64,000 nucleotides of DNA, from positions 41,633,029-41,697,028 of the forward strand of contig NC_068972.1 in NCBI RefSeq assembly GCF_016808095.1. Direction: 5' to 3'. Under the pieces are notes generated by a model. That model was not told where the DNA came from. It ran no database searches and saw only the letters and a list, made by a program, of their open reading frames with translations. Made by a program: the position numbers and the translations under genes. Source of the DNA: Vigna angularis (lineage: Eukaryota > Streptophyta > Magnoliopsida > Fabales > Fabaceae). Shown piece after piece: positions 13,176 through 24,828 of this stretch (position 1 is the first letter of the stretch; each line of letters starts with the position of its first letter).

Positions 13176-13913
13176 ACTTGAAACCTATTTCAATTACTTT
13201 ATCATTTTCAAATATTAACATTTTTCAGTGAGTTGTGATTATAGGTGCTTTCAAGAAGAGTTCTTGAAGAATCTACAGTACTTTGGTTGATTACCCATCA
13301 AGATTCATTCAAGAGTTTGTGCTAAAGATGTTCTGTTTTGATCTACACTAGAGGAGTTTGACTTAGAGATCAGGTTCTTCATAGACAATCTTTGTATTGT
13401 TTTCCTCTGCGGGTTTGCCAGGGGTTAAGGGCTATGAGTGCTCTTATATTATAAGAGATTGATTATTGTTCATCTCTTGGGTTGCTATATTGATTTTGAG
13501 TGGTGAGAGAAGTGCATTGAGAGGTGTATCTCTATATTTCTGTAAACTCAATCAATTATAGTGGATTCCCTTCAACTAAGGTTGTTGAAGGAGGATTGGA
13601 TGTAGGCTTGTGTTAGCCGAACCAATATAGATTGTTTGTGTTTATCTTTCTCTACTCTCTCTTGTTGATTCATTACTTTTTGTTTATTGATTTCAAGAAA
13701 GCAAAGAACTCATAAAGATTTTAAAAAGATCATTTTAAAAGGGTTAATCCAATTCACCTCCCCTCTTGGCTTGAGATATAAAGTCTTTCTTTTCTAACAA
13801 CTATTAAAACACAAAATGTAACTTTTAACACTAAAGTTATAAAAACTAAAACTATTAAAACAAAACTAAAATTTTCATAATCAAAAACTTGTGTTAGACA
13901 ATTTTCAAGCAAA

Positions 13914-15212
13914 ATACTTGATAACGGTAATTCTTACCATTATCTAAGGTTCATTTTAGAGACAAAATCAGCTCCCTTTTAGCTTATTACTTGATTAAAT
14001 CCTCTCTTTTATCTTGTTTTAATGTTATTTATATTTTGGGCTACATTGATATAAATTCACCAATAATCCCCTTATTTTGTAGCTAATACTATGCTTGGAA
14101 GAACCTCCACCAATGTAGAGAACTAAACTAGCAACAAAAGCAACAAAATAGCAAAAAGAGAGAGTTCTGAAATTCTGTCGTTGAGCTGCCGCTGGGCTAC
14201 GCTGAGTAGTGAAAATCCAGAATTTGCCAGAATTTTACGCTTGGGTGCCCCTTCAGGGGCGATGAGCGCCATCTAGTTCTGCAGAGGTCGCGTTGGGCGC
14301 CTCTCCAAGGGCGCTGAGCGCTACTTTTGCTGATGTGGCAGTTTGAGCTTATTTAAACCTAAAACGTGAAGGAGTTTGGGTCTTTGGTGGTTTAGAGGCG
14401 CGATTTCACTTAGAGGAGAGCTTGAAGGGGTGCTAGGGTTTGTGGGAACACTCCTTTCTTCCTCTTTGGGGTTCTTCTTCTTCTTCTTCCATGGCCATTT
14501 TGTAAGCTCTAAGGCTCTCCAAGGAAATGGAGAGCCAAACCCATCTTGTCGGGGATAAATGTAACCTTTGAACTCTTGTGTATTTGATTAATGATTTGAA
14601 TATATTTATGCATTTTCTATCAATTGCTAGTATTCTTGTTTCCATTCATGGCTTGATCTTTGATTCATGGTTATGGGAATGTATCTTGTGTAATCTAGAA
14701 CTTAAACAAGAGTCCTATGGTTCACTGGTTCTAGGAATGAAAGATGATTCACTTGTTGTCTTAGATCCTAGTTCTTAATGCGGGTTTTGCTTGTTAGATT
14801 TGCCAAGAAATTGGAGTTTAATAGGGAAAAGCTAGGCTCTTTCACCTAAGGAATTAGGGCTAGAGTAATTTTGTGGATTGACTTTAGTAATTTGATAGAG
14901 AGGAGATGAAATTGTGTATGCACAAGAGTGAATCGGTGAAAACTAACCTTAACAATGTCATTTCATACCATTTCTAGTCTAGTCCATGTCTAAGTGTCTT
15001 CAAACACCAAAGTCCAAACTTGTATAGTTGAAATTTGAAATTTTATCTTCTTTGCACTTGTTTTTCAATTGATATGTTGTTCTTCAGTCTATATGAGTTG
15101 TTAATAGTGCAATTAACTAGTATTACGTGAGTCTCTTGGAAAATGATACTTGATCTTACCATTTTATATTACTTGAACGATTTGGTACACTTACCAATAA
15201 ATTAACAATACA
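13914..15212 (+). mobile_element. Solo LTR, Ty3/gypsy Tat/Athila-like family, forward copy
   Basis: The LTR spans 13919-15207 (1,289 bp), from TGATAACGGTAATTC to AATAAATTAACA. The five flanking bases are ATACT on the left and ATACA on the right (4 of 5 match). It is clearly related to the two reverse-oriented copies at 16535-19252: they share the start TGATAAC...CTTACCATTATC, the middle GC-rich GGCGC segment, and the 3' part ending ACGAGTCTCTTGG...TTTGGTACACTTRCC. That 3' signature is what I know from Athila/Ogre-type LTRs. No internal gag-pol region follows. The short open frames near 14376-14778 have no recognisable domain and are not called as genes. Confidence 0.7.
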
Positions 15213-16534
15213 ATTGTTATTGTGGGTCTTAACTTCATTGTTCTAGTAAATACAATGCTCACTTTTATCTTATCTTCTTCATTGTGTTATCTGTTATAGG
15301 TAATGGATTCTTAAACTGTTGGAAAAATAACACAACTTCATTATGTGTGGATATTAATGTTTAAAGTTTGATGTGATTTCTAATATGTGAAAGATATATA
15401 TTATTACCTAAATCCAATCTTCTCTAATTTTTGCTTGAATGATGATTTTTATCCATTACATGACATAATAGCCACGTGCCTATGAACCTGACTGCTTGTT
15501 ACACTAAACATGACAAAGAAAATAATCACATATCAATGTCATAAATTGACACATGAAAATTAATAACTTTAAGATGAAAGAATTTCAATCTTTGAACATA
15601 TTTTCTTTGGGTTTACCCACAATTCTAATTAAATTGAAATATTCGAAACATATGTTAATGTTAATATAACTAAGTAGATTATATGAAACAAAGTAAGAGT
15701 TATGTTTGTAACATAGATTTCAACTTAGGTTTTATATTCCGATGTAGGGAATAAAACCATACATCTATGCTTTATCTTGGTATGATGACCATTAATTGCT
15801 TAATCAATTAATTAGAATTATTTGATACAATATTACATTTAGTAACACCTACTCATCAATTTATATGGTGCAAGGTACAAACATGTCAACAAAACCTCAG
15901 AAAAAAGCAATGAGAAAAACTTCTCCAAACAAAGTTCCTCAAATCCCTAAAAAGAAATTGGCCAAGATAAATAAAATAATGTGAAACATAATGGTAAAAT
16001 CTCATGCAGATCAAGTCATATCGAAACTTGCTAACACGTATACGAAATATTCATTCAATATTTAGTATACAAAACAAAGCTTGAATGAAGTTGGAGGATT
16101 GTGGAGGAGTCGTCGTTGCCGTTGGTGAGGGAGAAAAGAGAACTCGCGCTGCTACTTGAAGGTGTTCAAAACAAAGTCCCAACACGAAAGCAATCGATAA
16201 AAATGAAAGAAAATCATATCCAAGACAACCAAGCAACATGCATTTATGTTAAATGAAAGAAATCTTACTTCTGGTGGTGGTCGCATAAGTCGTTGCAACT
16301 GCTTGGAGGCTTGAGAAGAGAGAGCGTGAAGAAACATTAAAAGGGAAATGCTCTCACACTGTTTTTCTTTTAATTTTTTTAAAATTGTATATAACGTTGG
16401 ATTCTATAGGGGCCAATATCATATCTCATTAGACTTTGGGTCTGTAGGGTAGTCAACGTTTAATAGGTATAGCAAAATGACTTTCATGATGGATTTTTAA
16501 TATTTTAAACACCATTAGATGTTGATTACCTTAG
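15213..16534. other. Spacer between inverted solo LTRs; nothing recognised
   Basis: No gene or clear repeat. Two short overlapping minus-strand open frames at about 16051-16337 show no domain and have no conserved start context. Confidence 0.4.
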
Positions 16535-16788
16535 TGCTAATGGTTCAGCAAGTCTACCGAATCATTTCAAATAATAAATCGGTAAGACTAAATATCGTTT
16601 CCTAAGAGACTCGTGCAACACCAAACAATCGTATAATTGCTTAACTAATCAAGACTAAAGAATGATTCCATTAAATAAGATTTAGATGCAATCAAAATTA
16701 ATACAATGCTTCAATAGTAAAATGAGCTTTTGTAGCTAAAACAATTAGAAATGGAAATGATTAGAAATTATATGAATTGGTGATGTTT

Positions 16789-18108
16789 GGGGTTGATGAG
16801 ACTTTGGCAAGTGTACCAAATCGTTCAAGTAATAAAACCGGTAAGACCGGATATCGTTTCCCAAGAGACTCGTGTCCTAGACAATCGTATAATATCTAAC
16901 TAATTTAGACTAAAGAATGATTCCATGTTTTTGGGGTTTTCATGCAATTAAATTAAAGATAAAACATAAAGGGTAAAAGTGATCTTTGATAATGCAAACA
17001 CTTAGGAAATGAAAGATTAGAAATGATATGGAATGGTATTGTTGGGGGTATGATTTCACCTACTTCACTCTTATGCATAGAAAAACACTTCCTCTTTATT
17101 AATATGCCAATGTCAATCTACTAAATTACTCAAACCCAATCCCTTGGTAGAGAGAGCCTAGACTTACTTCTTAAACTCCAATCCCTTGGAAAACCTAACA
17201 AGTTCATCCGCTTTAAGAATTGAGATTCAAGACAACCAAAGGTCCTAGTTCTATCCCTAGATACAATTTCCTTTAGGTGATTAATCCAGTTCTAGATTCA
17301 CCCAATATTTCCCAATATCAAGCAAACCCTAAAATCAAGATATGGTTGAATCAATCATACAAGCTTTAAGCAAAGGAATTAAACACTAACAATTAATCAA
17401 AGAGGCATATAATCATTCAAAACAACTGTAATTTACATAAGAGATCCGTGGTTACATCAATCCCCCAACAAGAATGAAACTAGCTCTCCATGAATGGAGA
17501 GCTTGATCTTACAACAATGGTGGAAATGGAAGAAGGATGAAGACCCAAGGATGAAGAAGGGCTGTTCCCACAGCTCCTAGATCGCCTCTGGACGCTCCAA
17601 TTGAGAGAAATCGTGTCTGGGATGCCAAAGATGTCAAAGCCCTTCTAATTTGGGGTTAAATAAACCCAATCTGCCAAATCAGCAACAGGCGCGCTTGAGA
17701 CCGCGCTCCAGCGCGCGAAGACTGGAAAAAGGGCGCTCCAGCGCCCTTTTGTAGGGGGCGCTCCAGCTAGCTCCAGTCCTGGTGCAGAGCGCGCTCCAGC
17801 GCCCATTGCTCAGGGGCGCTCCAACTAACTTTTTTCCAGATTCTGGTTCTTCATATTTTTGCTGTTTTTGCTGTTTTCTTGTTTTCTCTGGTTCCAGCAC
17901 TCTTCATTTGATGCAGAGACTTCTTCCAACTAATTCACTTGTATAAATGAAGAGGTTAATGATCAATTTATCTAATTAAAGCTTAGGATGCAACCACTTC
18001 TTAAACTAAATGAAAACTAGGATTTACAAGGCAAAAAGGATGAGAAAGAGTTGATATTTTCTCTAATTCAATACTGAATTCATAGCAAAATATGCCACTA
18101 TCAGGGGT
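16789..18108 (-). mobile_element. Nested solo LTR with 5-bp target duplication
   Basis: LTR of 1,310 bp at 16794-18103, starting TGATAGTGGCATATTTTGC and ending AAAGTCTCATCA on the minus strand. It is flanked by perfect direct repeats GGGGT (plus strand, 16789-16793 and 18104-18108). It carries the family hallmarks: the CACGAGTCTCTTGGGAAACG and TTTGGTACACTTGCC segments near the 3' end and a GC-rich GCGCTCCAGCGC core. It inserted into an older LTR of the same family, which then gave a solo LTR by recombination. Confidence 0.8.
17690..17830. repeat. GC-rich GCGCTCCAGCGCCC minisatellite in the nested LTR
   Basis: GCGCTC cores occur at 17703, 17733, 17758, 17791 and 17816. The spacing alternates so that two pairs repeat with a 58-bp period (17733/17791 and 17758/17816). 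Many of the cores are parts of short palindromes such as GGGCGCTCCAGCGCCC. Base composition is sharply higher in G+C than the flanks. Confidence 0.75.
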
Positions 18109-18742
18109 ATGATTTCACCTACTTCTTTCTTATGCAAATATAATTTGCGTCTTCTTCATTAATGTGCTAATGTCAATCTACTAAGTTACTCAAACTCAAT
18201 TTCTTGGTAGAAAGAGCATAGACTTACTTATTAAACTCCAATCCCTTGGAAAACCTAACAAGTTCATCCGCTTTATAAAATGAGATTTAAGACAACCAAA
18301 GGTCCAAGTTCTAATCCTAGATACAATTTCCTTTCGGTGTTTAATTTAGTTCTAGATTCACACAATAATTTCTAATATCAAGCAAACTAAAAAATCATGC
18401 TATGGTTGATCAAATTATAACAAGCTTTAAGAGAAGGAAATAAACACTAACAATCAATGAAAGAAGCTTAATATCATTAAGAATAGTTGTAATACATAAG
18501 AGTTTTGTGGTTACATCATTCCCCAACAAAAATGGATTTAGCTTTCCATTGTCATAGAGAGCTCAAGCTTACAATGGAATAAAATGGAAGAGGTGGAGAC
18601 CCAAGGAAGAGGAAGGGAGAGCTCCCACACCCTAGGCTCGCTCCAAGTGCTCGAAGAAGGTGTTTTTGTGCTTTAGCCGCCAAAAGATGTCATCCTCGTT
18701 GCATGTTAACATTAAATATGTCACAAATGCCACACAACAAAA

Positions 18743-18995
18743 GTCGCGCTCAGCACCCAGACAGGAGGGCGCCCAGGTGCCAATTCTGCAGAACTGGATG
18801 GCGCTCAAAGCCTTGGAGGGGGCGCCCAAGCGCGATAATGCCGAATGAAATGGCGCTCAACGCCTTGGTTGGGCCAGCCAGGCACCAAGTTTGTGCAACA
18901 AATGGCGCTCAGTGCCCTGGATGGGGTGCCCAGGCGTGGTCTTTGCGAGGAAAATGGCGCTCAGGGCCCTTGGAGGGGCGTCCAGGCATGATCAT
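18743..18995. repeat. 52-bp GC-rich minisatellite in the outer LTR
   Basis: GCGCTC cores at 18746, 18801, 18853, 18905 and 18957 give spacings of 55, 52, 52 and 52 bases. The unit is roughly ATGGCGCTCA, a CCTTGG-like part, a GGGGCGCCCAGGC-like part and a variable AT-containing tail. About 4.5 imperfect copies are visible. Open frames through it are artefacts of the repeat. Confidence 0.8.
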
Positions 18996-19252
18996 AGCTT
19001 CATGAGATCATGCTTTTGATGCTCTTGGTGATTTTTCTGGGTTTCAACACCTTGATTTGCTTGATGTTCTTCCAAAGTACAAAATTGACCTACAAAATGA
19101 GGGAATCAGTAATTATATTTCCTAAGTGTAACCTAACTACAATTATTTACAAAAGCAAGATAAAAGAGAGGATTAAACAAGTTTCAAGCTAAAGGGAAGC
19201 TGATTTTGTCTATAAAATGAACCTCTGATAATGGTAAGAATCACAGTTATCA

Positions 19253-20810
19253 AACAATATAACATCTAATTAAATATGACGTCAGTTCCCATACAATCCG
19301 ACATCTAAAGAATACAAAAAATGTTCTTTCCAGTTTGCTTTTTAAATGTTTAAAAATCATATGGCGTGGACCTCCCTCTTAACAAACGTCTAAAGGTGAT
19401 ATGAGATGGACTCCTTAAATTTCAATGTTAAACTCTTCGAGAACATTAACTTTCAATTAGTTTTTTAAATATTTAAAAACCATATGACGACAATACTTTC
19501 CAAACTTATGTCTAAAGGTGGTATCATGTCGGTTGCTTTAATTTTAACATTAAACTCTTTAGAAAGATTATCTTCTTATTCACTTTTTTAAATGTTTAAA
19601 AAATACATGACATTAATTCCCTCTAAACAGACTTTTATCTTGATGTCCAACATTAAACATTTTATTTTATTTACAAAATAGAATTTTTTTTAAGTTGGCT
19701 TTTTCGTGGATTTATGGTAGATGAGATACGTTATAAGTTCATTTTTCATTACGTAACTCTATAACATATATCGATAAATACAGTTTATATTTTTTTTCCA
19801 AACATGTTTTCTTTTAATATATGAACGACTATTAATTTTCCTGGTAATATTGTCTTTTATTAGTTTTTTTAAATTTCCACAAAAAAATATTCTGAAAATG
19901 AAATTAAAAGAATATATCAATTAACGGCCAAGAAAAAAAATTCTTTCACGCGTCGACTCATAGCATATTAACATTTGCGATAAGATTAAATTCAACAGTT
20001 TCAAATATTTCTTTGCGCCACACGGTTTTAAGTGCAAGGAAAAGAAAAACTAATAACTTTTACTTTTATTCATTATAATCTTATAAATTTCAAGAAATTC
20101 AAATAAATAATAAATATAGTATAAAATTACCAAAATACTGCCCGTACGAACGATACTAAATAAAGATTATTTTTGAAAAGTTTCAAATTTGAGTCTTCTA
20201 AATATTAAAATGGGTAAATGGTTAGTTTGGAATTTGAAAGTATAAATTAGTATCAATTTAGTCTATAAGAAGACAGAATTGCGTATTTCTTATTTCAATG
20301 TTTAAGAAAATGTGACAAATATATAGATCTTGTAATACCATTTTATAAAAAACTAATTTGAAATTAAAGTATAAAGTTTAGGTATCAATTTGTATTTTTT
20401 TTTTCTGTATACTAAGAAACTAAATTAAATTTTTGGCTCTCTCAAGAATTCCATTGTTATTGATCTACATAATTATGAACTACATTTGTCATTTATCCAA
20501 CAAAATGTAAGTAAAAATAATCTCTAAAATTTGCAAGAGAAATTAATAGACCATTTGGGTATAAGAAATTTTTTTATTGACATTATATATATAGTTACTG
20601 AAATGATTAAACCTGTTTGAAATTACTTTGAAAAAGAAAATTATGAGTCTTTTGGACGAAAAAACATATAAAAAATGATTCGTTATCATTGACAAGACAA
20701 ATAGTTCATCATAGTTAGAAAAAAAGTACTATAAAGAATGTTGAACATTACAAAGACTGAGTGAAGCAGTAATCACTTACACCAATAAATCAAATTCCAC
20801 TTTGTTCTTC
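19253..20810. other. Intergenic; contains a 122-bp tandem repeat
   Basis: Apart from the repeat listed below no gene or RNA is seen. A 65-codon ATG-started frame at 20812-21009 lies in the PP1 upstream region but looks non-coding. Confidence 0.45.
19343..19645. repeat. ~122-bp tandem repeat, about 2.5 copies
   Basis: The unit begins TTTTTAAATGTTTAAAAATCAT, continues with a GTCTAAAGGTG-like centre and ends ACATTAAACTCTT. It recurs near 19343, 19460 and 19583 with substantial divergence. Such arrays are common in subterminal regions of CACTA or Mutator elements, but no element ends were found. Confidence 0.6.
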
Positions 20811-21070
20811 AATGGCTTCCTTAATCTTATTCTTCATTCGTTTCTTCCCTCCACAACGACTCTCTATTTGCCTAATAGTTTGGTTTAAATTCTACTCTTT
20901 CCTCAACAGAATATATTCTTGTCCTTCCAATTCAACTGCCACCACTCGTTTCCAAGACACAACCAAAAGTGACCCTCAAAAGATTACATATCAAAAACCA
21001 AGGCATTGATTCCCTCCTTAATTTTTGTTCAAGTTATGTCCCAGTTTTCTTTTTCCAATGAAATGCTACT

Positions 21071-21078
21071 TATATAAG
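21071..21078 (+). promoter_or_regulatory. TATA box of the PP1 gene
   Basis: TATATAAG, 91 bases upstream of the PP1 start codon; spacing compatible with a leader of about 55-60 bases. Confidence 0.55.
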
Positions 21079-21161
21079 ACTCAACAACATAAGTTTCCTG
21101 GTCTCTGCTTTTCCCTTCTTGCATTGGTGTTCTTTGCTTTTGTTGGTTATCTTTGAGGGCA

Positions 21162-22828
21162 ATGGAACGTGGAGTTCTTGATGGCATAATCAATAGACTG
21201 CTTCAAGTCAGAGGGAGACCAGGGAAACAGGTGCAGCTCTCAGAGGGAGAAATCAAACAGCTTTGTATGGTTTCTAGGGATATCTTCTTGAAGCAGCCCA
21301 ATCTCTTAGAACTTGAGGCACCAATTAAGATATGTGGTATCTATTTGCTTTCCCATTTTCTTTCCTTCTAATTTTATATGTTCTTTAGTTTCTTACTCGG
21401 TTTCAGTATATGGTCATCAACTTTTCTGTGGAAGAAATGGTGACACTGGTGTTAGATTCTGTAATCTCATGCATAGTATTCAAATCTGTCACTAGATAAG
21501 TTGTAATGATTTTGAGGATGGTTTAGAATACAATTTGGGATGAGAAAAAGCTGTCCCTTTGATTTTGAAGCATATTGTTCATGGGAAAGAAAGATAATGT
21601 ATATGAGCATAGTGAAACAGATAAATAGAAAAGAAAAACTGTTTGATGTACAAAACTATTCTCAGTTGTAGAAAGAAGCCATGTTTCTCAGTTAAGTTTT
21701 TTTGTTACGAGTACAAGGTAGGAGAAAAAACTGATATCTTGTTTCATTTCACTGTGTTACCAGGAGACATCCATGGTCAATATTCTGACCTTCTAAGACT
21801 TTTTGAGCATGGTGGTTTGCCTCCTCGCTCCAACTACTTATTCTTAGGTGATTATGTGGACCGTGGAAAGCAAAGTCTAGAGACAATATGTCTTCTTTTG
21901 GCCTACAAGATGAAGTACCCTGAGAACTTTTTCCTTCTTAGGGGAAACCATGAATGTGCTTCCATAAACCGTGTCTATGGGTTCTATGATGAATGTAAAC
22001 GAAGATTCAATGTCAAGCTGTGGAAAATATTCGCAGATTGCTTCAACTGCATGCCTGTGGCAGCCATCATTGATGAAAAAATCTTCTGCATGCATGGAGG
22101 ACTCTCTCCCGAACTGCACAATCTAAGTCAGATAAACTCTTTGCCACGTCCAACAGAAGTACCTGACAGTGGTCTACTCTGTGATCTCTTGTGGTCTGAT
22201 CCTAGTAAAGACTCCGAGGGTTGGGGAGAGAGTCAACGTGGAGTTTCATACACTTTTGGTGCCAGCTTGGTCACACAATTTCTTGGAAAGCATGATCTTG
22301 ACTTGATTTGTAGAGCACACCAGGTTTTTATATGCTTTTGCTTTTGCAAATTTTGAGTTTACAATTGTGAAAAGTGTTCAAGTGTTGTGTAATATGCTTG
22401 TGTGTTTCTTTCTCTAGGTTGTTGAGGATGGATATGAGTTTTTTGCTAATAGACAACTTGTGACTATCTTTTCTGCTCCTAACTACTGTGGAGAGTTTGA
22501 CAATGCTGGAGCTATGATGACTGTCGATGAGACACTTATGTGCTCTTTTCAGATACTGAGGCCAGTGGAAAACAGAAAGCCTAAGTTTGGTTTTGGGAGC
22601 AAAACTTCATTCAAGGCTAGTTCTCTTTACAAAAGTCTTGATCTTTTAGTTCTTGAATCATGTTGGTGTACATTTTTCTGGTAGTTTCTTGTTGTTAGAT
22701 GTGGAACCAGTTCGATGAATCCATCAAATTTTTCTATCAAAAACACTGCACAAAATCGTTCTGAGTTGTGTATTTCTTTCCTTTTGAAGCAGGCAATTCT
22801 TGATGCTGCAAGAGTACGTCCTCATTGA
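21162..22828 (+). CDS. Serine/threonine protein phosphatase PP1 catalytic subunit (TOPP-type)
   Basis: Four-exon model: 21162-21336, 21764-22323, 22418-22615, 22793-22828, giving 322 residues, normal for plant PP1. The PPP-family metal-binding motifs are all present: GDIHG (residues 59-63), GDYVDRG (87-93) and RGNHE (118-122), and later [16 protein letters not shown], a PP1/PP2A signature. The enzyme removes phosphate from Ser/Thr in many targets through interchangeable regulatory subunits, in cytosol and nucleus. The first two introns are GT-AG and split codons exactly (ICG|D and RAHQ|V). The last intron in this model uses a GC donor (AAG|GCTAGT) and an AG acceptor, adding the tail [11 protein letters not shown]. 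If it is not spliced, translation continues from exon 3 to a TAG at 22682-22684 and gives a 333-residue form. The start is the ATG directly before ERGVLDGII; a UTG three codons earlier is ignored. Confidence 0.93.
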
Positions 22829-23675
22829 GCTGACTTAGACCAATAATAAAGTTTGTAACATAACTAAATTGACTTGAACAAAGTCACAACTCTGTTCACT
22901 TCAATGTGAAGGAAGATTTCAACCAGCAGTGCAAGTTGAGGTCTATGAAGAACATAGGAAAATTTATGTTTTCTTTTTAGTATAGCTCAATGTCTTTTTA
23001 TGTGCTGGAACATTCTCATCATGTACAATGTTGCCACCACAATTTGAGGGGTCAGGTTTCACTTTTCCTTTGTTTCAGTTTTTTTATGTGAGAGACAGTT
23101 ATATGTCCACTGTTGTATTATAAATGGCAGCATATGCATTTTGGCTTTCTTTCCTGTTACAGCAATTCATTGTTTCAATATGATAACATGTTATTTGTGC
23201 TATAAATATGCTACTTCTTCCATAAACATGTCTGATCAAACGTGTTTTCATTGTCTAATACCAGCAATTAAAGCTTAATTTAGTTGGATTAGAAAGGTTA
23301 TTTGTGCACAATGAGAACATGTTTTCTGTGTTCAACAAAACCATGCTTCGTTACATATTATGCACAAAACACACTCTGTTTGAATACACAGAACACATCA
23401 TCCTAACAGAACAAAAACACGTATTGACTGTGATTACAAAGATATTCTTTTTTGGTGTTAGAGTTTGATAGGGTATATTGTTACTCTTACTATTTTCTAT
23501 TTAATGGCAATTATATGTGATTTAGTTCTATTCCATTTTAATTTATTGTAAATGTTAACAATTATCAATGAAACAATTAAATTTAAAGAAAGAGATAATT
23601 AAAGAGTAAAAATAATAAAAATATTATTTTAATTTTAAAAACTTTAAGGATAAAATTAAAAACAAATATTAAAAA

Positions 23676-23764
<89 letters not shown>

Positions 23765-24570
23765 GTTTGCTAACACGCGTACGCGTGTTTTTCAGTTAGT
23801 ACATTTTAGCAATGTGTACCGGGTTTTAGTAGACAAAAATATCCTTATATATCATGGATTCTAACCTTTAAGGTTAAAGATATTTTAATAATTTTCATTC
23901 GTTGGGTGAAGTCAACGTTAGAGCTACTAACTTGGTGGTTACTGGGTGAGAATAATCTCGTTGGACAAAACCAAAGTTAAAGAGCTAAATGACTTGATAG
24001 TGGCTGGACGACATAAGTCTCACTAGGTGACTTTAGGAGAATTTCAGTTTGTGAGTTTCAATTATAATCTCGTTGGACAAACTATCTGATCATTGGGCGA
24101 GTGTGCTTTTAAGTACTACTCGTTTGGCAAATAGATATTCTCGCTGAGTGAGATTAACAAAACATTACTATATTTTCTTTTGGTATGTTTAATGTGTGAT
24201 TTTGTGAATGTTAAAATGATGGCTTGTTTATGATAGTCATCTGAGAATGGGTTGTACTAATAAAGGAGGATTAGTTGTGGTTACAATAGTGTATGTATTG
24301 ATATATGAATTTTGTATACGGAGTTATCTTGTTGCTCTAATAATCATCCAATCTTAAGTAGAGAAGGGTTAAAGATGTGGTAAGAGGAGCATGATGTCTT
24401 AGTCTAGGAATTTTACCTTGGGCAAAGATGTTAACAGACTATTCTTGTATGTAGTAGAGTGAAACTCATTGACGACTCTGCAGAGCAGTAGAGGTCACCA
24501 CAAGTGTATAACTCACCCAAGTCTAATATCAATATATGTATCTGGATCATCTAATTTAGTAAGTCTTTTG
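22829..24570. other. PP1 3' flank and LTR-like relic
   Basis: The first 400 bases are presumably the PP1 3' untranslated region. A CT/TA microsatellite lies at 23678-23762. From about 23763 to 24570 there are recurring CTCGTTGGAC/TCGCTGAGTGAG phrases and an ACTCATTGACGACTCTGCAGAGC segment that resemble Ty3/gypsy LTR sequence of legumes. No ends were identified, so this part is inference. Confidence 0.35.
23678..23762. repeat. Compound (CT)n(AT)n microsatellite
   Basis: A CT run of about 33 bases is followed directly by an AT run of about 50 bases. Confidence 0.9.
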
Positions 24571-24828
24571 TATGTGATATGATGTTGTTATGAATGATTT
24601 ATATGTGATAATATATACCTATTTTATGATTTTTTTTTTTGTACATTAGCTTACCTTTTCTTTTGTGTTGTTTTGTTTGTGTATTATTTTTGTTAATAAT
24701 GATCACCTTAATGGCGTGAATAGGTGATGTAACAATTGATATAGTACAAGACAATAATGGTATGTGATATGGTATTGTTATGAATGATTTATATGTGATA
24801 ATATATACCTATTTTATAATTTTTTTTA

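Larger units (their letters stand above)
12508..13804 (+). mobile_element. Solo LTR with 5-bp target duplication (SIRE/Maximus-like copia, tentative)
   Basis: The LTR itself is 12513-13799 (1,287 bp). It starts TGTTGATGGG and ends TTTTCTAACA, so its ends are the inverted TGTT/AACA, and it is flanked by perfect 5-bp direct repeats ACTAT (12508-12512 and 13800-13804). The 5' half (about 12700-13110) holds around ten variants of AATCGATTA. The 3' half has TCTCTACTCTCTC and AATTCACCTCCCCTCTTGG near the end. I associate both features with SIRE/Maximus-type copia LTRs of legumes. No primer-binding site or internal region follows, so this is the product of LTR-LTR recombination. Boundaries are well supported; lineage is inferred. 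Confidence 0.8.
16535..19252 (-). mobile_element. Solo LTR of the same family, reverse copy, interrupted by a nested LTR
   Basis: Read on the minus strand it begins TGATAACTGTGATTCTTACC at 19252 and ends CTTGCTGAACCATTAGCA at 16535. The copy is split by another LTR of the same family at 16794-18103. Its own sequence is therefore 18104-19252 plus 16535-16788, about 1.4 kb once the duplicated 5 bp is removed. The two halves join in the correct order of the forward copy (13919-15207), which is what shows that the inner LTR is an insertion. The outermost 5 bases (CTTAG, AACAA) do not match, so no target duplication of the outer copy survives or the boundary has been rearranged. Confidence 0.7.

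Noticed and set aside
14376..14778. Several short frames
   Set aside because: They lie wholly inside a solo LTR and translate LTR sequence.
16051..16337. Two overlapping minus-strand frames
   Set aside because: No recognisable domain, no promoter signal, in a transposon-rich spacer.
18660..19005. Frames of 62-100 codons rich in Ala/Gly/Arg
   Set aside because: Translations of the 52-bp minisatellite, not genes.
13919..19252. Forward and reverse LTRs as the two ends of one retrotransposon
   Set aside because: Real LTRs of one element are in direct orientation; these are inverted and each has its own boundaries.
20812..21009. 65-codon ATG-started frame upstream of PP1
   Set aside because: Ends only about 60 bases before the PP1 TATA box, composition not protein-like beyond a hydrophobic start, and no homology recognised.
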